This document shows, one piece after another, positions 8,895 through 17,985 of a DNA stretch of 56,344 bases. A program made the position numbers and the translations under genes. Numbering within the stretch: the first letter of the stretch is position 1; every line of letters starts with the position of its first letter. A model generated the notes under the pieces. The model was not told where the DNA came from, made no database searches, and saw nothing but the letters and a program-made list of their open reading frames with translations. Source of the stretch: Oscillospiraceae bacterium. Lineage in GTDB: Bacteria > Bacillota > Clostridia > Oscillospirales > Ruminococcaceae. The stretch covers positions 1-56,344 of the forward strand of contig JAHHTS010000005.1 in NCBI GenBank assembly GCA_020024475.1, given 5' to 3'.

Positions 8895-8915
8895 AAGGCG
8901 GCAATAAGCCGCCTT
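8895..8915 (-). terminator. Terminator after the threonine aldolase gene
   Basis: Stem AAGGCGGC / GCCGCCTT with loop AATAA, followed on the minus strand by a short T-rich stretch. It directly follows the stop codon. Confidence 0.8.
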
Positions 8916-8916
8916 A

Positions 8917-9954
8917 TTAAATATTTTCATTAAGTATTTTTTCAAACACATCGCAAACTCTTTCAACATCCGCCCTTGAAACATCATTGTTAGTTATAAA
9001 GCGAAGTAACCCGCCTTCCTCTCCTGCCATTTTAATACCATGCTCAAGCATTTTACCTGGCAAAGAATATACGAACTCTTTAGATTTTTCAAGCTTGAAG
9101 AACACCATATTGATATCCACATTATCCATAAGCACCTTAACGCCCTTCATTTTATTAAGACGATTTGCCATGTATTTTGCATTATCATGATCATCTTTAA
9201 GTCGGTCTATCATTTTTTCAAGTGCAATAATGCCACAAGCAGCAACCAATCCTGCTTGACGCATTCCGCCTCCCAAAAGTTTGCGATTTTTTCTTGCTTT
9301 TTCTATAAATTCTTTACTTCCGCAAAGTACGCTTCCAACTGGTGCACACAATCCTTTAGATAGGCACACCATAACACTATCACTATATTGTGTTATCTCA
9401 GTGGCGTCAACACCAAGAGATATCGCCGCATTAAAAAGTCTAGCTCCATCCAAATGTACTGGCAAGTTATGTTCTTTAGCTTTATTATAACAAGCTTTCA
9501 TTTGAGATACGCTCATAACTTTACCATTTGTAAGTGCATTTTCCATACAAACAAGACTTGTCCTTGGAAGACAAAATTGGTCTTTTGAGCGGCAAGATTT
9601 TTCTATAAGTTCAGGGGTTAGCATATCATCTGGAGTATCAATTACTTTTAATGTGACTCCACTTAAAACCGCCGCTGCACCTACTTCATGTACAACAATA
9701 TGACTGCCAGCGGAAATTATTATTTCATCTCCACGAACTGTATGAGTCATAACCGCCAGCTGATTTCCCATAGTACCACTCGCAACAAAAAGTCCAGCTT
9801 CTTTTCCAACTTTTTGTGCGCATAGCTGTTCTAGATTCTTTACTGTTGGGTCGTCACCATATTCATCATCACCAACTGGTGCTGTATACATAGCGTCTCG
9901 CATTTCTTGTGTAGGCTGAGTTACACTGTCTGAACGCAAATCAATATAATTCAT
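8917..9954 (-). CDS. ltaE: Low-specificity L-threonine aldolase
   Basis: A 345-residue PLP enzyme of fold type I that cleaves threonine or allo-threonine to glycine and acetaldehyde. The N-terminus D-L-R-S-D-S-V-T is the family hallmark. Gly60-Thr61-Met62 binds the cofactor phosphate, H-L-D-G-A-R at 167-172 holds the aspartate that contacts the pyridine nitrogen, and Lys200 in C-L-S-K-G-L is the Schiff-base lysine. AAGGAG precedes the ATG. Only ten bases separate it from the end of the CinA fusion gene upstream, so co-transcription is likely although no functional link is obvious. Beta-eliminating lyases are a related alternative, but the signatures favour threonine aldolase. Confidence 0.93.
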   Translation of the reverse strand: MNYIDLRSDSVTQPTQEMRDAMYTAPVGDDEYGDDPTVKNLEQLCAQKVGKEAGLFVASGTMGNQLAVMTHTVRGDEIIISAGSHIVVHEVGAAAVLSGVTLKVIDTPDDMLTPELIEKSCRSKDQFCLPRTSLVCMENALTNGKVMSVSQMKACYNKAKEHNLPVHLDGARLFNAAISLGVDATEITQYSDSVMVCLSKGLCAPVGSVLCGSKEFIEKARKNRKLLGGGMRQAGLVAACGIIALEKMIDRLKDDHDNAKYMANRLNKMKGVKVLMDNVDINMVFFKLEKSKEFVYSLPGKMLEHGIKMAGEEGGLLRFITNNDVSRADVERVCDVFEKILNENI

Positions 9955-9963
9955 TTTAACTCC

Positions 9964-12900
9964 TTATTTAATACTCTGAATTGTAACACCAGTATAATAA
10001 TGGTTAAGTATTTGTGAATAACTCCATCCCTCATTTTGTGCATAAAGTTGAGCACCCCACTGACTCATACCAACCCCATGTCCATACCCTTGTGTAACAA
10101 TAGTAAAGTTTCCATCTGCATAGTTTATTGTAAATGCCGCACTTCTAAGCGGTATTCCTGCATCCGCCATTATATCAGTAGCAAAGTAGTAACCTGTTAT
10201 ATTTCTTGTATTTCCATTTTCGGCAATATACGTGGTGGCATCGCCAACTTTCATTCTGCGTACATATCCACCATCTGTATAGTCCACAACGCTAAACCAA
10301 TTTTCTGCCTGTTCCTCATCAAGGGTGATGTTCAATCTTTCTTCAAGTATTCCTTTCATCTGTTCAAGAGAAATTGTGTAAACTTTTTCAAATCCAGGTG
10401 ACTGATAGTCATATTTACTTTCAACAGATTGTAAGTGGGAATGATTGGTGCCCCATACTTGACTTGGTGGGTTTGTCCTCCCTGAAACTGATGCACAATA
10501 AGGTGCATAGGCTGGTCTGCCACCAATAGTAATAATTTGATTAGAAACTTGGCTGACTGCATTAACTATTCGTTGACTAGGACTAGTTCTTCCAGAAACA
10601 GAAGGAGCTTTTACGCCACGATTATACTCATATTCTATAAATGTATGTGTGGCAACTGCTTGTGCTTTAAGTGCTTCTGGATTCCATGAAGAGCTCATTT
10701 CAATAGCTACAATCTGACTTAAAATCTGTGTCGCTGGTCCTGAAACAACTTGACCATTCATAGTTACTGTAAGTATTTCTTCACCTGGAGTTGGTGTAAG
10801 GTCTGGTTTTTCAGTAGGCTTAGTCTCTGCAGGTGGTGTTGGTGTATTTGTAGGTTTTGGAGCAATAGGCTTTGGTATTTCTGCTGGATTATTTGGATTA
10901 ACTGAATCACTGTTTGGTTTTGAACTTTGACTAACTGCTGGTTTTTCAATTACGTTTGAAGATGAGCCAATATGTACCGAATTATTTTCGCTAGGAATAG
11001 AGGTAGTTGGATATGACGGAGAGTCTAACAGTTCCTCAACCGGCCAAGAATGCCAGTTATCTCTATCGTAAACTTCTTGAGCATACAAAATTGCATCTGC
11101 TGCATTTTCATTCGTAAGTCCAGTTTTTTTCATATACCAATCCGAATAAATAGCAACGCTTTTCGTGTCAACGCTTGGAAACACATTACGATTGCCCTCA
11201 ATGGCAAAAGCAACGGCATATTTATTTTTTCCAGCATCTTGAACAAGGCTTATAATTTTATTTGAATCATTTACAATTATATCTACATCAAATATACTTC
11301 TAGCACGTACCTCAACTATAAATTCCTGTTTATCTTTGGTCATATAAAGTTTGTCAAGTTCATTAGATGAAAAAGTACCTACTGCAAAAATTTGAAAATC
11401 TTTCCAGCCATTGTCATCAAATAAAACAAATGATGAATTCTCTCTAATCGAATTTAGATTAGTAAAATCAAAAATGTTTTCGACTGTAAAACCAGAAACA
11501 TATTTATAGTCATTTATATAACTATCTGAAAGAAGGAATACGCCTCCATCTTCTACTGTTTCATAATTTTTAAAAATTGGAAATTCTTTTTTGGAATTTT
11601 TAAATGTCATCCAACCATGAATATTTGGGTTTTGAGAACCCAGATTAGCAATCATTTTTACTGTAGATTTCTCAAAACCACTGGAAAAAAAATCATTTGA
11701 TTGCCTATTTGTTAAAATTGTATCTAAGCTTTTTGGGGCTTTATGGATAACGCTATTTACCTTTGAAGTAATAGTATGCACTATACTTGGATAATCAACT
11801 TTATTTAATTTTAAATTTCCATCATGTTTAAGCCAAAGGTATCCGAAAGCGATTACTAATGATAAAGCAATTAGTGAAATAAATGCTAAAACGGCCTTAA
11901 AAAAACCCCTTTTTTTCTTTGGTTTTTCTTCCAATTCTTCTTTAAAATCATCTGTGTAGTCATCAATAATTCTTGAACTATCACAATGCAAATTATCAAT
12001 TACACAGCGAAGCAAATCTAGTGCATTCTGTGTTGCAAGATAAGTAATTCTTTGTCTAGTACCTGAAAAACTGCATTTTTTCACAAATGTCTTGTCTCTC
12101 GTTGCCACAGCTACATATACAGTTCCGACCGGTTCTTGAGGTGTTCCACCGCTAGGTCCCGCATAACCTGTTGTAGCTACAGCATAATCAGCCCCACTCT
12201 TCTTTCTTATTCCCTGTGCCATTTGGCACACAACAGGGGAAGAAACAGCAGTATATATTTCAAGATCTTTTTCACTGACACCTAAAACATTATGCTTTTG
12301 TTCATTTGAGTAAGTGCAAGCACCTATTGAAAAGACTTCAGATGCTCCAGAAACACTTGTTATTCTTGAACTAAGCAGACCTCCTGTGCAGCTCTCAGCA
12401 GTTGCAACCGATTTGTTTAGAAATTTTAGTTTATTTACAATTACAGATTCAATATTATCAACATCTACACCATAAATATATTTGTGTATTACACTATCTA
12501 TCTTTTCATAGAGCTTATCTAGCATATCATTTGCAATACTTTTTTCTTGTGCCAAAGCTGTTATACGAATAGTTACTTCGCCTTCATTTGCATAAAGGGC
12601 TGCGGTTGGATTTTCCCCTTCTAAAAGCAAATGAATCTTTTCTTCAAGAGCACTTTCACCTATTCCTACAACTTTTATATATCTAGAAACTATTGCTCCT
12701 TGAACTAATTTAGATAGCATCGGCATAACTTGGTGTTCCATCATATTTCTCATTTCTTTTGGAACTCCTGGCATGAGAATAGCAAGTTTTTCTCCATCGA
12801 TAAAAACTATACCTGGTGCTGTTCCATAATTATTTTCAAGGAAACGACCTCTTTCTGGAACATATGCTTGTCTTTTATTATTTTCAGTCATTACACGACC

Positions 12901-13218
12901 GGTATGCTTAAAGTAATCTTGTATATTATCACAGATTCTCTGATTAAAAACCAATTTATCATTATATACACTTGCAACTGTTTGTTTTGTAATATCATCA
13001 TCAGTTGGTCCAAGACCACCTGAATAAATAACAATATCACTGCGCTGTTTTGCAATAGTGGCTGCTTGGCGCAGCCTTTCAGGATTATCTCCTACAACCT
13101 GTTGATTATAAACCGATATTCCCAATTCAGAAAGCTTTCTTGATATAAACTGAGCATTAGTGTTAACAATATCACCAAGAAGCAGTTCAGTTCCGACACA
13201 AATTATTTCTGCTGTCAA
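9964..13218 (-). CDS. CinA fused to a transmembrane sortase-like and SpoIID protein
   Basis: One uninterrupted frame of 1084 codons. In the frame counted from a GTG at 13227, residues 4-410 are a complete CinA: the nucleotide-processing domain with V-G-T-E-L-L-L-G and S-G-G-L-G-P-T, then the deamidase-type domain with E-S-C-T-G-G-L. Residues 443-465 are a transmembrane helix. About 520-680 resemble a class B sortase fold but lack the His and Cys. 738-815 is a Pro/Thr/Lys linker, and 820-1085 is a SpoIID/LytB domain with the conserved glutamate (A-I-E-M) and Y-G-H-G-V-G-M-S-Q-W-G-A. I start at the TTG at 13218: AGAGGTG is well spaced for it and it gives the usual M-x-A-E-I-I beginning. CinA (NMN/NAD-repair nucleotide enzyme) would stay inside while SpoIID (glycan-cleaving in sporulation) faces the wall. 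Domain calls at both ends are secure; the sortase-like call is inference. Confidence 0.88.
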   Translation of the reverse strand: MTAEIICVGTELLLGDIVNTNAQFISRKLSELGISVYNQQVVGDNPERLRQAATIAKQRSDIVIYSGGLGPTDDDITKQTVASVYNDKLVFNQRICDNIQDYFKHTGRVMTENNKRQAYVPERGRFLENNYGTAPGIVFIDGEKLAILMPGVPKEMRNMMEHQVMPMLSKLVQGAIVSRYIKVVGIGESALEEKIHLLLEGENPTAALYANEGEVTIRITALAQEKSIANDMLDKLYEKIDSVIHKYIYGVDVDNIESVIVNKLKFLNKSVATAESCTGGLLSSRITSVSGASEVFSIGACTYSNEQKHNVLGVSEKDLEIYTAVSSPVVCQMAQGIRKKSGADYAVATTGYAGPSGGTPQEPVGTVYVAVATRDKTFVKKCSFSGTRQRITYLATQNALDLLRCVIDNLHCDSSRIIDDYTDDFKEELEEKPKKKRGFFKAVLAFISLIALSLVIAFGYLWLKHDGNLKLNKVDYPSIVHTITSKVNSVIHKAPKSLDTILTNRQSNDFFSSGFEKSTVKMIANLGSQNPNIHGWMTFKNSKKEFPIFKNYETVEDGGVFLLSDSYINDYKYVSGFTVENIFDFTNLNSIRENSSFVLFDDNGWKDFQIFAVGTFSSNELDKLYMTKDKQEFIVEVRARSIFDVDIIVNDSNKIISLVQDAGKNKYAVAFAIEGNRNVFPSVDTKSVAIYSDWYMKKTGLTNENAADAILYAQEVYDRDNWHSWPVEELLDSPSYPTTSIPSENNSVHIGSSSNVIEKPAVSQSSKPNSDSVNPNNPAEIPKPIAPKPTNTPTPPAETKPTEKPDLTPTPGEEILTVTMNGQVVSGPATQILSQIVAIEMSSSWNPEALKAQAVATHTFIEYEYNRGVKAPSVSGRTSPSQRIVNAVSQVSNQIITIGGRPAYAPYCASVSGRTNPPSQVWGTNHSHLQSVESKYDYQSPGFEKVYTISLEQMKGILEERLNITLDEEQAENWFSVVDYTDGGYVRRMKVGDATTYIAENGNTRNITGYYFATDIMADAGIPLRSAAFTINYADGNFTIVTQGYGHGVGMSQWGAQLYAQNEGWSYSQILNHYYTGVTIQSIK

Positions 13219-13249
13219 TTTCTTCACCTCTTTTAGGTATTATAAAAAT

Positions 13250-14434
13250 TTACTGAACATTTATTCTCAATTTTTCAGCTTCTACAGCTGCCGATTCTTC
13301 AAGGCGGAAAAGTTCTTCTAATCCCATTGACTTTTCAGCTTCAACAACTTCCTCAAGGCTAGGTTTAGTCTTTGGATGAGGTGGTGTAAAAATTGTACAA
13401 CAATCCTCATAAGGGAGAATAGATGTTTCAAATGTATCTATTTTTCTTGCAATATCCGTAATTTCAGTTTTGTCCATACCGATTACAGGGCGGAAAATAG
13501 GCATATTAACACTTGCATTTGTTGCTGTTATAGCTGAAAGTGTCTGTGATGCAACTTGCCCAAGACTTTCACCTGTTATAATTGCCCCTGCACCGTACTT
13601 ATTTGCAAGATTTTCAGTAATTCTCATCATACTTCGACGCATAAGAATCGTAAACAATTCTGGCACACCATTATCTCTTATATACTCCTGAACTGTTGTA
13701 AAAGGCACAATGAACAAATTCATATCACCTGTGTAGTCAACGACTTTTTCACAAAGTGTGATAACTTTCTGTCTTGCTCTTTCGCTTGTATATGGAGGTG
13801 AGGCAAAATGAACTGACATAATACTCATGCCTCTTTTCGCCATCATATATGCAGCAACTGGACTGTCAATACCACCTGAAAGCATAAGTGCACCTTTGCC
13901 TGATGAGGAAACTGGCATTCCACCTGCACCTGGCTGTTTTGCCTCATGAATATATGCGCCAAAGTCACGTATTTCTACCATAACTGTAACTTGTGGATTG
14001 TGAACATCTACTTTCAAATGTGGAAATTTTCTCAATATAGCTGCTCCAATCTCTTTTGAGATTTCCAGTGAACCCATTGGAAATGATTTATCGCTTCTTT
14101 TTGCAGCAACTTTAAATGTTCTTGCATCATGCAATGTATCCTCAAGATATATAGGAGCAATTTCAGCAATTTTATCAAAATTTTTCTCAGTTACAACAGC
14201 TTTTGAAACAGCTGCAATACCAAAAATCTTTTTCACTTTTTCAAAAGCACCATCAACATCACTAAACTCATCTTCTGGTTCAATATAGAATGTGCTTTGT
14301 GCTTTATAAACTTTAAATTGTCCTAAATTTTTAATTCTTCGACGAATAGATTTTGCAAGTTGTGCTTCAAATGTGGATTTATTAAGTCCTTTGAGTGCCA
14401 TTTCACCCAAGTAACACATTATAAGTTGTTTCAT
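13250..14434 (-). CDS. thiI: tRNA 4-thiouridine synthetase ThiI (short form)
   Basis: A 394-residue ThiI, which adenylates U8 of tRNA and transfers sulfur to make 4-thiouridine. An N-terminal ferredoxin-like/THUMP region (about 1-165) precedes the PP-loop ATPase domain with S-G-G-I-D-S at 186-191. The C-terminal rhodanese domain of enterobacterial ThiI is absent, as is usual in Bacillus-type proteins; a Cys-Cys pair in P-Y-E-D-C-C-T-I-F remains for sulfur handling. A cysteine desulfurase gene ends one base upstream, the known NifZ-ThiI type pairing. The ribosome binding site is weak, consistent with translational coupling. Confidence 0.94.
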   Translation of the reverse strand: MKQLIMCYLGEMALKGLNKSTFEAQLAKSIRRRIKNLGQFKVYKAQSTFYIEPEDEFSDVDGAFEKVKKIFGIAAVSKAVVTEKNFDKIAEIAPIYLEDTLHDARTFKVAAKRSDKSFPMGSLEISKEIGAAILRKFPHLKVDVHNPQVTVMVEIRDFGAYIHEAKQPGAGGMPVSSSGKGALMLSGGIDSPVAAYMMAKRGMSIMSVHFASPPYTSERARQKVITLCEKVVDYTGDMNLFIVPFTTVQEYIRDNGVPELFTILMRRSMMRITENLANKYGAGAIITGESLGQVASQTLSAITATNASVNMPIFRPVIGMDKTEITDIARKIDTFETSILPYEDCCTIFTPPHPKTKPSLEEVVEAEKSMGLEELFRLEESAAVEAEKLRINVQ

Positions 14435-14435
14435 T

Positions 14436-15572
14436 TTATCTTTTCACTTTCTGTAATTTTTCTATTGCTAATTTCAAAGCACTGATAAGAGCAATTACAT
14501 CTTCCTCTGTATTCTGCACTCCGAAAGAAATTCTAATGGCGCTATCTATGAGATTTTGCGAAAGTTTCATAACTTCCAAAGTATGGCTTTGACTTCCTTT
14601 AGAGCACGCTGAACCTGATGAAACGCAAATTCCCATACTATCAAGGAAATGCAGTAATGTTTCACTTCTGTAACCAGTAAATGAAATATTTACTGTATAT
14701 GGGGCAGCATCATCAGGACTGTTGATTATGACATTGTCAAATTCGTTAAGTCTTTCCAACAATTTGGATTTTAGATTAGAGTAATGCAGCAAATTTCTTG
14801 AAATAGTTGGTTTCAAAATTTCACAAGCTTTTGCAACCCCTTGAATATAATGAATATTTTCAGTTCCAGCACGAAGTCCTCTTTCCTGACCACCGCCAAG
14901 AAAAACCGGCTTTATATTTGTACCACTACGAATATATAAACCACCAATTCCTTTTGGTCCATTAATTTTATGTGCTGAAAAAGAAAGCGTTTCTATTTTA
15001 AGTTTTTTAACATCAATCGGATATTTCATAAAACTTTGAACAGCATCTATATGTATGGCAGTTCTTGAATTTTTTTCTTTTATCTTAGAACAAATTTTTT
15101 CTATATCTAATTTAGCACCAGTCTCATTATTAACATGAATAAGGCTAACAAGACAAGTTTTGCTATCTACTGCGTCAATTATTTCTTGATAATTTATATT
15201 TCCACTTTTATCAGGATTGATATAAACTGCTTCAAAACCTAATTCTTCGAGCATGCCGAAAGGATTTCTTACAGACGGGTGTTCGTATCCTGTGGTAATA
15301 ATCTTTTTACCCCAATTTTTTCTTGCAAGTGCCAATCCGTAAATAGCTATATTATTACTTTCGCTGGCACAAGAAGTAAAATATAATTCGCTAGATTTTG
15401 CTCCAATGCAACTTGCAATAAATGTTCTAGCTTTATTTATTTCCATTTCACTCTGCGCTCCAATAGTATAAAGAGACGACGGATTACCAAAGGTATTTTT
15501 CATACTTTCATAAATCGTTTTTGCTACTTCTGGATTGACAGGAGTTGTTGCCGCATTGTCAAGATAAATCAT
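14436..15572 (-). CDS. Cysteine desulfurase paired with ThiI
   Basis: A PLP-dependent NifS/IscS-family enzyme of 378 residues that takes sulfur from cysteine. It has the D-N-A-A-T-T-P start, S-A-H-K with the Schiff-base lysine (about residue 202), the A-G-T-E-N segment and the persulfide cysteine in G-S-A-C-S-K-G (about residue 323). The frame is open from an ATG at 15581, but AAAGGA touches that codon; the ATG at 15572 is correctly spaced and begins M-I-Y-L-D as in relatives. It lies one base from thiI, so its job is most likely to supply sulfur for 4-thiouridine rather than general Fe-S assembly, which the second desulfurase in the window can serve. Confidence 0.92.
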   Translation of the reverse strand: MIYLDNAATTPVNPEVAKTIYESMKNTFGNPSSLYTIGAQSEMEINKARTFIASCIGAKSSELYFTSCASESNNIAIYGLALARKNWGKKIITTGYEHPSVRNPFGMLEELGFEAVYINPDKSGNINYQEIIDAVDSKTCLVSLIHVNNETGAKLDIEKICSKIKEKNSRTAIHIDAVQSFMKYPIDVKKLKIETLSFSAHKINGPKGIGGLYIRSGTNIKPVFLGGGQERGLRAGTENIHYIQGVAKACEILKPTISRNLLHYSNLKSKLLERLNEFDNVIINSPDDAAPYTVNISFTGYRSETLLHFLDSMGICVSSGSACSKGSQSHTLEVMKLSQNLIDSAIRISFGVQNTEEDVIALISALKLAIEKLQKVKR

Positions 15573-15690
15573 AAAAGACATCCTTTCATTAAACTATGTT
15601 TTTATGAGTATTATAATTTCATACTATCTTTGTAATTATATCACATTAAAATAAATTTGTACAATCTTTTAAATTATATATATAATGTCA

Positions 15691-15720
15691 TTTACAATTA
15701 TTTTAGTTTTGTTGTATAAT
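15691..15720 (+). promoter_or_regulatory. Promoter of fhs
   Basis: TTTACA and a consensus TATAAT separated by 18 bases, about 65 bases before the fhs start. The leader from the expected start site shows no folate riboswitch motif. Confidence 0.6.
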
Positions 15721-15785
15721 AAATTTTGTTAAAAAATATTCGTAAGTAAAACACAAAACATACAGCGATATGGAGGATAAGCAAC

Positions 15786-17453
15786 ATGAAAAGCGATATA
15801 GAAATTGCTCAATCAGCAAATATGTTACCGATTGAAGAAATTGCCAAAAAGCTTAGTCTTTCTAGACAAGAAATAAGTCTTTATGGTGATTACAAAGCTA
15901 AAATCAATCTTAATAAAGTTAAAGATATTAAGAATAAAGATGGTAAACTAATTCTTGTGACAGCAATTAGTCCTACACCTGCAGGTGAAGGTAAAACAAC
16001 AACCAGTATTGGATTAGGAGATGGTTTATCAAGACTTGGTAAAAATGTAGTTCTAGCTTTAAGAGAACCAAGCCTCGGTCCTGTTTTTGGTGTTAAAGGT
16101 GGTGCCGCAGGTGGTGGTTATGCCCAAGTAGTTCCTATGGAAGATATCAATCTTCATTTTACTGGTGACCTTCATGCAATTGGAGCCGCAAATAATCTTC
16201 TTGCAGCAATTATCGATAACCATATTTATCAAGGAAATCAGTTACAAATTGACCCTAGAAGAGTTACATGGAAGCGTTGTGTGGACATGAATGATAGACA
16301 GCTTCGTTTTATTACAGATGGTCTTGGTGGAAAAGCTAATGGTACTCCACGAGAAGATGGTTATGATATTACAGTGGCTAGTGAAATTATGGCTGTATTT
16401 TGTCTGGCTTCTGATTTAGCAGATCTTAAAGAAAGACTCTCAAAAATTGTAATTGGCTACACTTTTGCAGGTAAAGCAGTAACAGTTAAGGAGCTCGGAT
16501 GCGCAGGTGCACTTGCTGCCCTATTAAAAGATGCAATAAATCCTAACCTTGTCCAGACACTCGAAAATACACCTTGTCTTATACATGGTGGTCCATTCGC
16601 AAATATTGCTCATGGGTGCAATAGTGCCGTAGCAACAAAACTTGCACTAAAACTAGGCGACTATGTAGTTACAGAGGCTGGATTTGGTGCTGATCTTGGT
16701 GCTGAAAAATTTCTTGATATAAAATGTCGTATGAATAATCTCACACCTAACGCTGTAGTTATTGTTGCAACAATTAGAGCTCTAAAACACCATGGTGGTG
16801 TTGCAAAATCTGAACTCAATAATGAAAATATTGAAGCTCTTAAAGCCGGTCTTCCAAACCTTGGCAGACACATTCACAATATAAAAGATAACTTTAATCT
16901 TCCATGCGTTGTAGCTCTTAACTCTTTTCCATCAGATACACAAGCAGAAAGAGAAGCTGTTTATGACTATTGCAAAGACCTAGGTATTGAATGTGCTTTA
17001 AGTGATGTTTTCGCTAAAGGTGGAGAAGGCGGTATTGAACTTGCAAATAAAGTTCTTGATATAATTGATGATAATGCAAAAATCAATTTTGCTTATAATG
17101 ATGATATTACAGTAGACGAAAAAATAAAAACTATCTGTACAAAAATATATGGAGCTAAAGATGTCATATTTGCAAAACCTGCCATAACTATGCTTAAAAC
17201 TCTGGCAGCTGAAGGTTATGATAAACTCCCTGTCTGCATTGCAAAAACTCAGTACTCATTTTCTGATGATGCTAAGCTTCTTTCTGCTCCTACCGACTTT
17301 ACAATGACAGTAAGAGAACTTCGACTATCTGCCGGTGCTGGATTCGTTGTTGCTGTTATGGGTGAAATAATGACAATGCCTGGATTGCCTAAAGTTCCTG
17401 CAGCACTAGCGATTGATGTTGATGAAAATGGTGTTATAAAAGGCTTATTCTAA
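15786..17453 (+). CDS. fhs: Formate-tetrahydrofolate ligase
   Basis: Full length at 555 residues. It makes 10-formyl-tetrahydrofolate from formate, THF and ATP, feeding purine and one-carbon metabolism and the methyl branch of acetogenesis. The P-loop T-P-A-G-E-G-K-T-T spans 64-72, and G-A-A-G-G-G-Y-A-Q-V and the F-V-V-A-V-M-G end segment are family signatures. The ATG is preceded by GGAGG. It is a single-gene unit with its own promoter and terminator. No other Wood-Ljungdahl genes are nearby, so a role in ordinary one-carbon supply is the safest reading. Confidence 0.97.
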   Translation: MKSDIEIAQSANMLPIEEIAKKLSLSRQEISLYGDYKAKINLNKVKDIKNKDGKLILVTAISPTPAGEGKTTTSIGLGDGLSRLGKNVVLALREPSLGPVFGVKGGAAGGGYAQVVPMEDINLHFTGDLHAIGAANNLLAAIIDNHIYQGNQLQIDPRRVTWKRCVDMNDRQLRFITDGLGGKANGTPREDGYDITVASEIMAVFCLASDLADLKERLSKIVIGYTFAGKAVTVKELGCAGALAALLKDAINPNLVQTLENTPCLIHGGPFANIAHGCNSAVATKLALKLGDYVVTEAGFGADLGAEKFLDIKCRMNNLTPNAVVIVATIRALKHHGGVAKSELNNENIEALKAGLPNLGRHIHNIKDNFNLPCVVALNSFPSDTQAEREAVYDYCKDLGIECALSDVFAKGGEGGIELANKVLDIIDDNAKINFAYNDDITVDEKIKTICTKIYGAKDVIFAKPAITMLKTLAAEGYDKLPVCIAKTQYSFSDDAKLLSAPTDFTMTVRELRLSAGAGFVVAVMGEIMTMPGLPKVPAALAIDVDENGVIKGLF

Positions 17454-17466
17454 ATATTAAAAACAA

Positions 17467-17493
17467 AAAACCGCAGTAAAACTGCGGTTTTTT
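17467..17493 (+). terminator. Terminator after fhs
   Basis: Stem CCGCAGT / ACTGCGG with loop AAA and a run of six T, with an A-tract on the upstream side. Confidence 0.9.
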
Positions 17494-17584
17494 ATTTTTA
17501 AAAATTAATAATTTAAATTTACACATTTTAGTGACAAATTTTAAACCAAAATATTACATCTATCCAAATTGATATAAATTTAAA

Positions 17585-17923
17585 TTATTTAGAGTTTTTA
17601 AAAGCAATAAATCCATTTTCAAAAGCCATAATAAAGCAAATAAGAGCCATTGTTATATTCATAGAGCTTGTTACAAAATTATACATTGCAAACATCATAG
17701 CAATAAACGCATAAACAATAAGCTTCATAAATGAACTACGCTGTAAATGCAAATCATAGGAATTATCAGCTGCTGTTTTCGCAAAAAAGCTTAGAGCAAG
17801 CACTATTCCTATTATAGCAAATGAAAACACAGATGCTGTAAATGGAGAAATAACAAAAAGTATACCTAAAGTAGTAGAAAGCACTGTATTTAAAAGTAAA
17901 ATGTTTTTAACCTTATTTGGCAT
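17585..17923 (-). CDS. Small membrane protein, possibly DUF308/HdeD-like
   Basis: A 112-residue protein made of four hydrophobic segments, arranged as two hairpins split by a short polar stretch around residues 50-65. The first hairpin (G-I-L-F-V-I-S-P-F-T-A) resembles the repeating unit of DUF308/HdeD acid-stress membrane proteins, but only one unit would be present, so this is a weak match. There are no catalytic residues to point to. It is preceded by the terminator of the S41 gene, so it may have its own promoter in the short gap. Function unknown. Confidence 0.6.
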   Translation of the reverse strand: MPNKVKNILLLNTVLSTTLGILFVISPFTASVFSFAIIGIVLALSFFAKTAADNSYDLHLQRSSFMKLIVYAFIAMMFAMYNFVTSSMNITMALICFIMAFENGFIAFKNSK

Positions 17924-17952
17924 AATTGTTCCTTCCTATCAATTTTAAAAAA

Positions 17953-17980
17953 TCGGGCTTAATTGTTTAATTAAGCCCGA
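17953..17980 (-). terminator. Terminator after the S41 protease gene
   Basis: Stem TCGGGCTTAATT / AATTAAGCCCGA, twelve perfect pairs with a four-base loop, followed on the minus strand by TTTTTT. It marks the end of the ftsEX operon. Confidence 0.92.
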
Positions 17981-17985
17981 AATAA

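Noticed and set aside
10356..10949. Alternative minus-strand frames inside the Pro-rich and SpoIID part of the CinA fusion
   Set aside because: They are frame-shifted readings of the same strand giving Gln/Leu-rich low-complexity peptides; the main frame contains the conserved SpoIID motifs throughout.
15691..15785. Possible tetrahydrofolate riboswitch upstream of fhs
   Set aside because: The leader is only about 60 bases and lacks the conserved folate-riboswitch segments; only a promoter and Shine-Dalgarno are visible.
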